Of a DNA stretch of 54,630 nt, positions 42,079-50,152 are shown in pieces. The notes beneath the pieces were generated by a model. It had not been told where the DNA came from. It made no database searches and saw only the letters and a list, made by a program, of their open reading frames with translations. Within the stretch, counting starts at the first letter, position 1. The number at the start of each line of letters is the position of its first letter. This DNA is from Colwellia marinimaniae (lineage in GTDB: Bacteria; Pseudomonadota; Gammaproteobacteria; Enterobacterales; Alteromonadaceae): contig NZ_BDQM01000025.1 in the NCBI RefSeq assembly GCF_002207865.1, positions 1-54,630 on the forward strand, read 5' to 3'. The position numbers were made by a program, and so were the translations under genes.

Positions 42079-42735
42079 TTAATCGGGTAATACTAGGATC
42101 CCTAAGCTCTCTAGTAATTGCTCTTGTTGCCAATGACAAATTTTTACGCCATCAAGGTCAACTCGCCTGATGTTGAGACCATTTAATTCTGTATGTGTTA
42201 AGTCGCAACCTTGCATTTGGAACTGCTCCCAAGCATCTTCTGAAAATTCACTGCGGCTTAAATCTGAATTTTTCAGTGAAGCACTTTGCAAGTTAGCGCC
42301 ATGCCAGCGATTTTCAAATAAGTCACACTTCTCAATACGCACACCAGAAAAGTTTGCATAAGATAAATTACATCCGGTGATATAGGCCTTACAAAAGTAT
42401 GACTGACGTGAAATTTGATTTTCAAAACTCGCTTTAACAAAGTTAGCCCCTTTCAAGTCACAAGACCTAAACTCTATGCCTAAACAACTCGCTCCGATAA
42501 AGCTAGCCATAGACAATCGACACTGCTTAAAGCTAGTATCACGTAGGTTCGCATAATCAAATCGGCAGCCCTCAATGCTACCTTGTTCGATAAAGCTACA
42601 TTCAATAAATTCAACATCGCTTAAATCAGACCTATTAAAATTACATCGATAGAAATTACATTGTTCAAAGCGCATGCCTTGCAAGTCTTGGTTAGAGAAG
42701 TCGTGCTCAATAAAGTCTTTTTTAGTTGTCGGCAT
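42079..42735 (-). CDS. Chromosomal Qnr-family pentapeptide-repeat protein
   Basis: A 218-residue protein, exactly the size of QnrA. Every fifth residue is F/L/C with A/N/S-D-x spacing: DFSNQDLQGMRFEQCNFYRC, SDVEFIECSFIEQGSIEGC, YANLRDTSFKQCRLSMASF, GIEFRSCDLKGANF. The end, VKICHWQQEQLLESLGILVL, matches Qnr proteins closely. Qnr folds as a right-handed beta-helix that mimics DNA and protects gyrase and topoisomerase IV from quinolones. The start follows GGAGGG. No LexA-type box was seen upstream, unlike qnrB. Marine chromosomal qnr genes are the accepted source of plasmid qnr. Confidence 0.88.
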   Translation of the reverse strand: MPTTKKDFIEHDFSNQDLQGMRFEQCNFYRCNFNRSDLSDVEFIECSFIEQGSIEGCRFDYANLRDTSFKQCRLSMASFIGASCLGIEFRSCDLKGANFVKASFENQISRQSYFCKAYITGCNLSYANFSGVRIEKCDLFENRWHGANLQSASLKNSDLSRSEFSEDAWEQFQMQGCDLTHTELNGLNIRRVDLDGVKICHWQQEQLLESLGILVLPD

Positions 42736-43344
42736 TATAGCCCTCCAAGTGATAGTGCGTGAAGATTACCACCTAGGTAGTTAAAATAGCCATCAATTAA
42801 ATACTAGTAAAAACAATGAGTTAAAAGACGCTGAAATAGCCTCTTAAAGGGGGTAAAATGCCATTTTTAGTGCGGTAAAATTATTTTCAGAGATGCGTGA
42901 TGGATGAAGAAAGTTTACCGATGAAAATAAAGCTCTAGGAGCTAAAACGTGTACGTCCGTTAATTACCTTAGCTGAGTAAAAGTATTAACGTCTAAACTG
43001 TTGGTATCAGGTTATTAATCGGCCTAAATAAAATGGTGAAAATAAAGCTATGCCGTGACAATTACTGTTGCCATTTTGTGCCCTTTTGTGCGCTATATAG
43101 GCGATTTTAAATAATGAAGGAATATGGTCTATCGGTCCTTTATGTCTTTAACTAGTATATATAAGTATAAAAAGATGAGGGGGTTAATGCTGTATTTGAT
43201 AATACTAATAATTACTGGTAACGTATTAAAATTATTAATGAAAGTGCACTAGTTACCGATAGTAATTAGTCAGGTTAAATTGTATCACCCTGAAATTCTC
43301 ACGAATAAGCTGTTATGTTTTTATCAAATTAAGGCGTTTAAATT
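42736..43344. other. Gene-free stretch upstream of the cassette-like region
   Basis: About 610 bp with no supported gene, tRNA or strong hairpin. Its right end (AAGCTGTTATG, then TTAAGGCGTTTAAATT at about 43329-43344) resembles the GCGTT boundary found before each following small ORF. Confidence 0.5.
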
Positions 43345-43590
43345 ATGGATGAGTCGAAAACTGAAAATATTTATTGGCGGTTTATAAAGTATTTAATCTC
43401 AGTATCTTTATCAATAGCATTGCTTGAGCTTTCTGGTGTAGATGCAGCAAAAGCGAATGTTTTTTCATTCGATAAATTTTCATTTTCAATATTAATTCTG
43501 CTTTCAATTTGCTTATATACTTTTGATAATATGCTTAAAAGTATCACAAAATGGTTTAATAAAAAAAGTAAAACAGTCTTGAGTAATTAA
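43345..43590 (+). CDS. Small membrane protein (cassette-like ORF 1)
   Basis: 81 residues. Two hydrophobic segments (FIKYLISVSLSIALLELSGV and FSFSILILLSICLYTF), a short acidic N-terminus and a lysine-rich C-terminus. Not recognised. It begins about 10 bases after a GCGTTTAAA boundary and is followed by an attC-like sequence, the layout of an integron cassette. Confidence 0.6.
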   Translation: MDESKTENIYWRFIKYLISVSLSIALLELSGVDAAKANVFSFDKFSFSILILLSICLYTFDNMLKSITKWFNKKSKTVLSN

Positions 43591-43600
43591 AAAATACACC

Positions 43601-43716
43601 AGAAGTTCAAATAAAAAAATACTGTTGGCTGTTTTCACTCAGTTCAACATTTTAGCCAACAGAAATTTTTCGATTTTTACGCTTGTAGGATCGTTGCTAC
43701 TCTATAGCGTTATGTT
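43601..43716. other. attC-like recombination site between ORFs 1 and 2
   Basis: Left AGTTCAAAT and right AGCGTTATG ends frame a ~110-bp folded stretch with arms TGTTGGCT (43623) and AGCCAACA (43654). GCGTTATG equals the VCR-type right end. The next ORF starts 12 bases later. Ends do not fully fit RYYYAAC/GTTRRRY, so the call is tentative. Confidence 0.4.
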
Positions 43717-43727
43717 GAAGTAAAGGT

Positions 43728-43988
43728 ATGGAGATAGAAGCCACTATGGATATTAATGAAATTACAACTTTTTTAGGCTGGTGTACTGCGCTTAATGTGT
43801 GTTTTTTAGCTTTTGCAGCAATATTTCTTTTTTTATTTAATGGCTTCACTATCAATATTCACAGTAAATTGACTGGTGTAAGTGCTGCAGAGTTACCTAC
43901 CTTATATTTTTCATACATGGCAAATTACAAAATAGCTGTTATCATTTTTAATTTGGTGCCGTACCTAGCATTAAAACTAATGATTTAG
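43728..43988 (+). CDS. DUF6868-like small membrane protein (cassette-like ORF 2)
   Basis: 86 residues (80 if started at the second ATG, 43746). FLGWCTALNVCFLAFAAIFL and a second hydrophobic stretch, YKIAVIIFNLVPYLALKL, flank INIHSKLTGVSAAELPTLYF. The FLGWC opening and the middle loop resemble DUF6868 proteins of marine bacteria; function unknown. No operon partner. Confidence 0.6.
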   Translation: MEIEATMDINEITTFLGWCTALNVCFLAFAAIFLFLFNGFTINIHSKLTGVSAAELPTLYFSYMANYKIAVIIFNLVPYLALKLMI

Positions 43989-44059
43989 TGGTTATTTCAT
44001 CAGACAAACCGGCATTATTTGCCCACTATTGGCGCATTGGTAACTAGGAGAATATTAAG

Positions 44060-44509
44060 ATGGAATTAAGGTTTGTTTCAGAAAAAACGATTAATGGCTT
44101 GAGTATCAGAACGGATAATGAAACTGAAATGGATCCGAATAAAGGAAAAATTTCATCTTTATGGCAAGCATTTGATGAAACAGTTTCGGTAGATTATAAA
44201 AATGGTGAAAGAGTATACGGTGTATATTCTGACTATGAATCAGATCACACCGGTAAATTTACCGTTCATGCTGGTTTTGATGGCTTGTCTATGCCGCCAA
44301 AAATAAGCTTAGCGCAGGTAACTATTCCTGCAGCAAAATACCTAGTATTTACGCATAAGGGAGAAATGCCTCAAATAGCTATTGATGCTTGGACTGACGT
44401 TTGGAATTATTTTTCTAAGGGTAAAGAAGAGCATAAAAGGCTTTATTCAACGGATTTCGAGTATTATCCACACGGAAATGAAATTGAAGTTCATATAGCG
44501 GTTAAATAG
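44060..44509 (+). CDS. GyrI-like/AraC effector-binding domain protein (cassette-like ORF 3)
   Basis: A 149-residue stand-alone GyrI-like domain: two SHS2 repeats with ISSLWQAFDETVSV, RVYGVYSDYESDHTGKFTVH, ISLAQVTIPAAKYLVFTHKG and AWTDVWNYF, ending in YYPHGNEIEVHIAV. Such domains bind small hydrophobic ligands or inhibit gyrase, and free-standing versions are common integron cargo. Start behind AGGAG with 9-base spacing. No DNA-binding domain is attached. A GGCGCATTGGTAAC boundary lies just upstream (44028-44044). Confidence 0.8.
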   Translation: MELRFVSEKTINGLSIRTDNETEMDPNKGKISSLWQAFDETVSVDYKNGERVYGVYSDYESDHTGKFTVHAGFDGLSMPPKISLAQVTIPAAKYLVFTHKGEMPQIAIDAWTDVWNYFSKGKEEHKRLYSTDFEYYPHGNEIEVHIAVK

Positions 44510-44516
44510 TTACATT

Positions 44517-44610
44517 ACCGGCAGTTAAACAAGGACAAAAAATGGTTGGCTTTTGCTCCTTCGTCGCTAATGTTAGCCAACAATAACTTAGCCTATTATT
44601 TGGGCGTTGG
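44517..44610. other. attC-like recombination site between ORFs 3 and 4
   Basis: GCAGTTAAACAAGG at the left and TTATTTGGGCGTTGG at the right, with internal arms GTTGGCT (44545) and AGCCAAC (44575), the same arms as the site at 43601-43716. The left box is not a perfect partner of the right. Shared arms and boundary make a common recombination site likely but not proven. Confidence 0.45.
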
Positions 44611-44639
44611 TATTTATTCGACCAGTTGGAGTCATACTA

Positions 44640-45002
44640 ATGGATGTCGTTAGCTTTATGAATATCGAGGAGACTGAAAAGGATTTAATTATTTCTTTTG
44701 CGCTCGATATTGGAGAGGGTTACATTAAAACACTTCTTCTTCACCGAACATTATTTTATGAATTTATATTGCCAGACGAGGAACGTGGCACTAATGTCAG
44801 CCTTGAAGGGAGTGATTTATCAAAGGAACATATTAATAGCTTAGAATGTATTACCTTTGATGGCAGTGTAATAAAGATAAAGGCTCGATTTAGTTACCAC
44901 GAAATAGACTTGGTTAAAATTGACAAGGAAGAATTAAAGAATATAGAAAAATCTCTAATTCTGCATAACTATGATGAGCGATTTGAAGTTAAATTTATAT
45001 AA
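44640..45002 (+). CDS. Hypothetical protein (cassette-like ORF 4)
   Basis: 120 residues from the ATG at 44640, which follows GGAG by 9 bases; the frame stays open upstream but lies in the attC-like site. IEETEKDLIISFALDIGEGY opens it, and LLLHRTLFYEFILPDEERG and FDGSVIKIKARFSYHEIDLV follow. An acidic alpha/beta protein without membrane segment or recognised family; SEY-like loops suggest an immunity-type or binding protein, but I cannot say. It is followed 19 bases later by the PLA2-like gene without an intervening site. Confidence 0.6.
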   Translation: MDVVSFMNIEETEKDLIISFALDIGEGYIKTLLLHRTLFYEFILPDEERGTNVSLEGSDLSKEHINSLECITFDGSVIKIKARFSYHEIDLVKIDKEELKNIEKSLILHNYDERFEVKFI

Positions 45003-45021
45003 TAAGCGGTCAAGTGTCATC

Positions 45022-45438
45022 ATGAAAACCTGGCTAGTCATCATATTATTGGCAATTACCTCAACGACTGTATATTCAGCAGATGAGATTAAACCATTCA
45101 TATCTGATGGCTGTAGTTCCTTTCCAGATGGCACTCTCGAAGATAAAGACTTATGGCTTTCTTGCTGTACAGCTCATGATTTTTCCTATTGGGTGGGAGG
45201 TACTTATCAAGATTGTGTTGAGGCAGATGAATCGCTGCGTCAGTGTGTGACAAACGTAGGAGAACCTGTCATTGCCAAGCTTATGTTGGCGGGGGTACGT
45301 GTCGGTGGCACGCCTTATCTTCCGACTAAATTTCGTTGGGGATATGGTTGGCCTTACCCTCGGGGATATAAAGTAATTAATGAGCAAGAAAACAAGAAAG
45401 TACAGGCTCAACTAAAACTTTTAGGCAATGACAGATAA
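45022..45438 (+). CDS. Secreted phospholipase A2-like protein
   Basis: 138 residues from the ATG at 45022. Signal peptide MKTWLVIILLAITSTTVYSA. The mature part holds FISDGCSSFPDGTL, then LSCCTAHDFSYWVGG (C48, C49, H52, D53), the CCxxHD active-site signature of phospholipase A2 folds, and further cysteines in DCVEADESLRQCV. GGTPYLPTKFRWGYGWPYP near the end is a conserved part of this bacterial family. Probably periplasmic or secreted. Enzymatic activity is unproven. Followed by ATAACAAAAAA, which could be the left end of another attC-like site. Confidence 0.75.
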   Translation: MKTWLVIILLAITSTTVYSADEIKPFISDGCSSFPDGTLEDKDLWLSCCTAHDFSYWVGGTYQDCVEADESLRQCVTNVGEPVIAKLMLAGVRVGGTPYLPTKFRWGYGWPYPRGYKVINEQENKKVQAQLKLLGNDR

Positions 45439-45893
45439 CAAAAAATTCAGCTATCTATTAATTCTACTTATTGCTGTGTTGGTATGACTCCCTACAGCAA
45501 GTGAAATACATCAATCCCTGCTTATTAATTTAGATCCCTAAGGCTAATTTTTCAGTTTAATGAGTTCACCCATTAGATGATGCAAGTCTTAATATATGCT
45601 CAGCTGGTGGTGTAAATACCACCTACAAGTGAATAAATAGGGCTAAAAATAGCAGGATCAGTATAAACTTAGGGGGGTGATGTAGGCACGTTTTTTTACA
45701 AAACTGTGGTCAAATAAACTAACATCTAGTTTTCTTAACACTAAGCTACCTTTTGTTTTTTTGTAAGCTATTGAATTTATTGCTTTATATTTGTGGCGTA
45801 ACATTTGCTTTATTTGATAGTTAATTATAACTCGTTAACTAATTACCTTTAGCTTACGTTTAGGTTCAAGCTTAGTTAAAACAAGGAAGAGAT
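45439..45893. other. Gene-free stretch after the cassette-like region
   Basis: 455 bp without a supported gene. The first bases (TAACAAAAAATTC, then GCTGTGTTGGTATG) could be a decayed attC-like site. AT-rich promoter-like sequence precedes the next gene. Confidence 0.4.
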
Positions 45894-46553
45894 ATGTCAG
45901 TAAATCTTGAAGATAGACCCATTGAAACTGTTCGCAGTGAAGTGATTGATCAATTAATCATGAATTATAGTCATGGTGAAATCTCTTATGAAGCGTTTGA
46001 TCGTCGTTTAGACCAAGCGATGGAGTTGGCTAATCATCAAGCACTTGTTGAACTGACCAGTGATTTACCACTTGCTGTTGATAAAGCCTTTGTTGAAAGC
46101 AAAAAGCAAGACCTAGCGCCTAATTTTGTTGCTGGTGAAGCAGAAGAAGTGGATACCATGATAAATATATTTAGTAGCAGCAATCGTGGTGGTGCGTTTC
46201 GAGTTGCTAATGAGATACGTTATTTTAGTCTTTTTAGTAGCACTGAAATCGACTTTACTGATGCAGTATTTAGTCAGCAAGAAGTGCGTATAAAAATGTT
46301 TAGCCTCTTTAGTAGTGATACTATTTATGTGCCGGAAAATATTAATGTTGCTGCTAAAGCCTTTTGTATTTTTGCCAGTATTGATAACTCAGCGCCTAAT
46401 AATGGCGTTAGCCAGGTAAGGTCAACGACACCAACCCCCACCATTATTATTGAAGGCTTTTCGATATTTAGTAGTGTTAATATCGATTTAAAGCGCTCGA
46501 TGAAAGAAAAGTTCATCAAGATGGCGGACAGTTTTAAAAAAATGTTTTCGTAA
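45894..46553 (+). CDS. DUF1707 / LiaF-like envelope-stress protein
   Basis: A 219-residue protein. Residues about 10-60 are a SHOCT/DUF1707-like helical hairpin (VIDQLIMNYSHGEISYEAFD, RRLDQAM). From about 95 on, the beta-rich LiaF C-terminal domain shows the repeated IFSS, SLFSST, MFSLFSSDTIYVP and GFSIFSSVNIDLK strands. Ends in a basic helix (KEKFIKMADSFKKMFS). LiaF-type domains respond to cell-envelope stress in Firmicutes; in gammaproteobacteria the role is unclear. No membrane helix. Start behind GGAAGAG. Confidence 0.82.
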   Translation: MSVNLEDRPIETVRSEVIDQLIMNYSHGEISYEAFDRRLDQAMELANHQALVELTSDLPLAVDKAFVESKKQDLAPNFVAGEAEEVDTMINIFSSSNRGGAFRVANEIRYFSLFSSTEIDFTDAVFSQQEVRIKMFSLFSSDTIYVPENINVAAKAFCIFASIDNSAPNNGVSQVRSTTPTPTIIIEGFSIFSSVNIDLKRSMKEKFIKMADSFKKMFS

Positions 46554-46597
46554 TTAGCTAACTGGTTAAACGAGTGAGCATTAATGTGGTTACTGCC

Positions 46598-46927
46598 TTA
46601 ATTCATCGGTTTATTGCGAATATATCGGCCATTTTCTAACGTAGAAAAATAGTGTGTTAGTTTTGGATGGCTGATGTCGGTCAAAATATCATCAGGGGCT
46701 AAGTTTTGTTCGGCTACATACGTTGAATGTGAACTGCCATGAACTAATACACTATACCAAGGCTTATCTTTTGGCGGTCGAGACTTAGCTACTTGATCAT
46801 ACCAATCATCAGTGAGTTGAAAATTCACATCAACATCGACTATAACGCCACGATATGCAAAAAGTCGGTGTTGAATTAAGTCGCCCACGGAAAACTTTAC
46901 CTTGGTTATATTTGTTACTTTTCCCAT
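46598..46927 (-). CDS. hspQ: Heat shock protein HspQ
   Basis: A 109-residue protein of the HspQ/YccV (hemimethylated-DNA-binding fold) family: KFSVGDLIQHRLFAYRGVI, DVDVNFQLTDDWYDQVAKSR, PPKDKPWYSVLVHGS, TYVAEQNL. HspQ enhances Lon-dependent proteolysis in Enterobacteria. The length is normal and the gene is monocistronic. Confidence 0.93.
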   Translation of the reverse strand: MGKVTNITKVKFSVGDLIQHRLFAYRGVIVDVDVNFQLTDDWYDQVAKSRPPKDKPWYSVLVHGSSHSTYVAEQNLAPDDILTDISHPKLTHYFSTLENGRYIRNKPMN

Positions 46928-47085
46928 ACACTCTTCTCCATGAATGAGTTAAGTCGGCTTATGCCAACCTTTAAGGTAATTAATCTATATGAAATATAAC
47001 CTTTACCACAGCAAAATAATTTCCATACGGATAAGTTCACGCATTTATAAGTATAGCCAACATTTATTCGCTTATTGTTTGGTTG

Positions 47086-47472
47086 TTATTGGCTAAAAGG
47101 TAAATCTTTATTACGCCATTCGCTAGCTCCGCCAGTGAGAGAATATACTTTATCAAAGCCCATTTTAGCTAATGATTGGGCTGCTAAGGCCGAACGTGCG
47201 CCACTTTGGCAATATAAATAAATATTTTGCTGAGCAAGTGTAAGTAATGGCTCCTTAGTATCAGCGACCCTAACTAAGCTAGTGATACGCATTTCTAATA
47301 CACCTCTTGGTATATGGACGGCACCGGGTAACAGACCATTTTCCAATTCAACTGCTTCTCGTAAGTCAATAATCAGGGGTTGAGTTGGTAACTGTTGATA
47401 CAGCCCCTCACACGTTATTTCCATTATCTCTTTTTTTGCTAGACGTACTAGCTCTTTAACATTAATAAGCAT
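47086..47472 (-). CDS. Rhodanese-domain sulfurtransferase
   Basis: A 128-residue single-domain rhodanese. IIDLREAVELENGLLPGAVH opens the domain and the active-site loop is CQSGARS with C88, preceded by NIYLY. It moves sulfane sulfur from persulfide or thiosulfate. It is followed on the same strand by a TauE/SafE-type exporter (26-bp gap, upstream gene) and belongs to the persulfide module. Confidence 0.9.
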   Translation of the reverse strand: MLINVKELVRLAKKEIMEITCEGLYQQLPTQPLIIDLREAVELENGLLPGAVHIPRGVLEMRITSLVRVADTKEPLLTLAQQNIYLYCQSGARSALAAQSLAKMGFDKVYSLTGGASEWRNKDLPFSQ

Positions 47473-47498
47473 TGTTATTTCCTAAAGGTTAAAACCAG

Positions 47499-48248
47499 TT
47501 AAAAATTGAGTAAGGTTTGTATTAAAATAAAACTCGACATAAGTAGTAGTATTAATGCAAACAGCTGACGAATTTTTTGTTGTGGTAACTTAGTTGCTAT
47601 TTTTTGACCGATTAAGCTGCCAATTGAACCAATGACACTGATCAAGCCGATAACTTGCCAATCAAGTGTTAGCTCAATATCGATAAGTACTTGCTGATAT
47701 TTTAAAAAACCAACCACAGAATTTAGGCTAATTATCATCAAACTGGTGGCCACAGCAGCGCTCATCTTAAGTCGAGCAAAAGTCATTAAGGCGGGAACAA
47801 TTAAAAAACCACCGCCAACACCAACAAAACCAGTTAAGGTACCAACTAAGCCACCCAGGAAAACCGATTTAACGGGAGCAATATTAGCGGTATTAGCCAC
47901 TGCTTTAGCTTTATGCATCCGCCAAGCCGCCGTCATCATCACTAAGGCAAAGACCAGCATTTGTATCGATTGCTCGGTATATGAAGCCAGCCAAGCGCCC
48001 ATATAGGTAGCTATCATACTAGGCAAGCCAAACAGCAATACCATCGACCAATTAATCTGTTTCTTGGCCAAGTTCACTATCACGGTAACCAAACTAATAG
48101 TGCCAACAATAACCAAAGAGCTAGTAATTGCTATAATTTCGCTTTGCTCTAAGCCATAGATGAGCACAGGTATGGTTAGGATGGCGCCACCCGAGCCCAG
48201 AACGCCTAAACTCAAACCAATCAACAAAGCTGCAATAATAATGAACAT
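47499..48248 (-). CDS. TauE/SafE-family sulfite/organosulfur exporter
   Basis: A 249-residue inner-membrane protein with about eight helices. GLSLGVLGSGGAILTIPVLI and VGGLVGTLTGFVGVGGGFLI are the paired signature GxxxGxGGG repeats of the TauE/SafE fold. It probably exports sulfite or another sulfur anion produced by persulfide oxidation. First gene of the left half of the divergent sulfide module; its promoter overlaps the palindrome at 48282-48306. Two direct TTTTAATTCTTGCC repeats (48249-48277) lie just upstream. Confidence 0.9.
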   Translation of the reverse strand: MFIIIAALLIGLSLGVLGSGGAILTIPVLIYGLEQSEIIAITSSLVIVGTISLVTVIVNLAKKQINWSMVLLFGLPSMIATYMGAWLASYTEQSIQMLVFALVMMTAAWRMHKAKAVANTANIAPVKSVFLGGLVGTLTGFVGVGGGFLIVPALMTFARLKMSAAVATSLMIISLNSVVGFLKYQQVLIDIELTLDWQVIGLISVIGSIGSLIGQKIATKLPQQKIRQLFALILLLMSSFILIQTLLNF

Positions 48249-48281
48249 TTTAATTCTTGCCTTTTAATTCTTGCCTTTTAA

Positions 48282-48306
48282 TATCGTATATTGCTAATAT
48301 ACGATA
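48282..48306. promoter_or_regulatory. BigR/SqrR-type operator between divergent sulfur genes
   Basis: Perfect inverted repeat: arms TATCGTATATT and AATATACGATA around GCT, extended by AT-rich sequence on both sides. It lies in the 90-bp gap between the TauE gene (minus) and the persulfide dioxygenase gene (plus), so one site can control both. The ArsR-type regulator at the end of the plus operon is the likely ligand. Confidence 0.75.
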
Positions 48307-48338
48307 TATAGAGGTAGAAATACAAGAGAAATAATTTA

Positions 48339-49229
48339 ATGGTCAATATAGAAGCTTTTTATCATTCGTGCAGTTCAACAATCAGCTATATCGTTTTCGA
48401 TCAGCTGGGCGGCCATGCCATTATTATTGATAGTGTTTTAGACTTCTCATTACCTTCGGGTAAAATAGGCAGTGAATTTGCAGATAAACAAATTGCCTTT
48501 ATCAAAGATAATCAACTCACCGTCGATTGGATTTTAGAAACTCATGCCCATGCTGATCATCTCAGTGCGGCACATTATCTAAAGTCTCAACTTGGCGGTC
48601 AAACAGCAGTTAGCGCTGGTATCACTATTGTTCAGCAAACCTTTAAACAAGTCTTCAATATTTCAGACCAAGAACTCTTGGCAACGGGTGATGTTTTTGA
48701 TGTGCTACTGGTTAGCGAGCAAGTAATTAAATTTGGCCATCTAAGGGTTTTAGTGCTAGCAACGCCTGGACATACCAATGACAGCCTAACGTACTTAGTT
48801 GAAGATAATGCTTTTGTTGGCGACACCTTATTTATGCCCGATGGCGGCACCGCACGTTGTGACTTTCCCGGCGGTGATGCTGGCACTTTATTTGACAGTA
48901 TTAAGCGGATTCATAGCCTAGCAGAAGGGACTAAATTATGGCTATGTCATGATTATCAACCCAATGGTCGAGTATTAAAATATACCACCACAGTGGCCGA
49001 GAGTAAGCGTGATAATATTCATATCAATGACAAAATTTCAAAAGCAGACTTTATTCAGCTACGCCAAAAGCGTGATAAAAGCTTAGCAGTACCCAAGCTG
49101 CTTTACCCTGCTATTCAGGTAAATATTCGTGGTGGAAAATTACCTAGTGCGGAACAGGGTGAACAAGTATTTTTAAAAATCCCCATTGAGCAGAGCTTAT
49201 TCTACCCAGAGAAAAGCGGAAAAAGTTGA
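48339..49229 (+). CDS. Persulfide dioxygenase (Blh/ETHE1-like MBL fold)
   Basis: A 296-residue metallo-beta-lactamase-fold protein. ETHAHADHLSAAHYLK gives HxHxDH (H69, H71, D73, H74). LATPGHTNDSLTYLV and the ligand-bearing GDTLFMPDGGTARCDFPGG follow, then LWLCHDYQPNGR. This is the Blh/ETHE1 layout: non-heme iron oxidation of glutathione persulfide to sulfite. It heads a four-gene operon with two YeeE/YedE halves and a BigR-like regulator. No signal peptide. Length normal for the family. Confidence 0.9.
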   Translation: MVNIEAFYHSCSSTISYIVFDQLGGHAIIIDSVLDFSLPSGKIGSEFADKQIAFIKDNQLTVDWILETHAHADHLSAAHYLKSQLGGQTAVSAGITIVQQTFKQVFNISDQELLATGDVFDVLLVSEQVIKFGHLRVLVLATPGHTNDSLTYLVEDNAFVGDTLFMPDGGTARCDFPGGDAGTLFDSIKRIHSLAEGTKLWLCHDYQPNGRVLKYTTTVAESKRDNIHINDKISKADFIQLRQKRDKSLAVPKLLYPAIQVNIRGGKLPSAEQGEQVFLKIPIEQSLFYPEKSGKS

Positions 49230-49288
49230 GGTGTTATACCTACCATTATTGACTAAACAGCGTTATTTAACCTACTAAAGAGAGACAT

Positions 49289-49711
49289 ATGACAGAATTT
49301 ACCCCCTTAACCGCCTTGTTTGGTGGTGCATTAATTGGTGTTTCGGCACTATTGCTATTAATTTTTAATGGCCGAATAGCCGGAATATCCGGCATATTAC
49401 ACAGTGCCATACAAGCTACAGATAATGATCGATTATGGCGCTGGCTATTTTTGCTGGGCTTAATGCTTGGAGTATATTTTGCAATGGCGCCAGCAACACC
49501 GTTACCTACTGATATAGAGGCAAGCTGGCCACTGATTATCATTGCCGGTTTATTGGTTGGCTTTGGTAGCAAAATGGGCAATGGTTGTACTAGTGGCCAT
49601 GCTATCTGTGGACTTGGCCGGTTATCACCTCGTGCTATTGTTGCGACAATAATCTTTATGATCACCGCCGGATTAACGGTATTTATTACTCGTCATATTA
49701 TTGGAGCTTAA
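49289..49711 (+). CDS. YeeE/YedE-family thiosulfate-type transporter, half 1
   Basis: 140 residues with about four helices. GKMGNGCTSGHAICGLGRLS-like sequence (GSKMGNGCTSGHAICGLGRL at about 100-119) is the family signature with conserved cysteines. LLIFNGRIAGISGILHSAI is the first repeat. It is about half of a full TsuA/YeeE, and the second half is the next gene, three bases downstream. Together they probably import thiosulfate or another sulfur compound. Confidence 0.88.
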   Translation: MTEFTPLTALFGGALIGVSALLLLIFNGRIAGISGILHSAIQATDNDRLWRWLFLLGLMLGVYFAMAPATPLPTDIEASWPLIIIAGLLVGFGSKMGNGCTSGHAICGLGRLSPRAIVATIIFMITAGLTVFITRHIIGA

Positions 49712-49714
49712 ACG

Positions 49715-50140
49715 ATGAAATTAATTATAGCGTTAATCTCTGGGGTATTATTTGGTGCTGGCTTGACCATTGCACAAATGGTTAATCCAGAAAAAGTACT
49801 TAATTTTTTAGATATAACCGGTCAATGGGATGCCAGTTTGGCCTTGGTGATGGCCAGTGCTTTAACCATTTTTGGCAGTGGCTATTTTTTACTGGTACGA
49901 ACTAAAGACAAACCTTTGCTCGATAAAGAATTTATTGTCTCAAACAACAATAAAATAGATAAACCTTTAATCGTTGGTGCTACCATATTCGGCTTAGGTT
50001 GGGGCTTAATAGGAATTTGTCCTGGACCCGCTCTAGCTACTTTACTGACAGGTAACATCAAGTTTTTCGGATTTTTCATTGCAATGCTCATTGGCATGCA
50101 AGTCGCCCAAAAAATATCTAATACCATTGCTAACGAATAA
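49715..50140 (+). CDS. YeeE/YedE-family thiosulfate-type transporter, half 2 (DUF6691-like)
   Basis: 141 residues with about four helices. GVLFGAGLTIAQMVNPEKVL is the repeat start and LGWGLIGICPGPALATLLTG carries the cysteine-containing CPGP signature. It starts three bases after half 1 and 13 bases before the regulator gene, so the operon is tightly packed. Expected to pair with half 1. Confidence 0.88.
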   Translation: MKLIIALISGVLFGAGLTIAQMVNPEKVLNFLDITGQWDASLALVMASALTIFGSGYFLLVRTKDKPLLDKEFIVSNNNKIDKPLIVGATIFGLGWGLIGICPGPALATLLTGNIKFFGFFIAMLIGMQVAQKISNTIANE

Positions 50141-50152
50141 CATGAGAAGACA

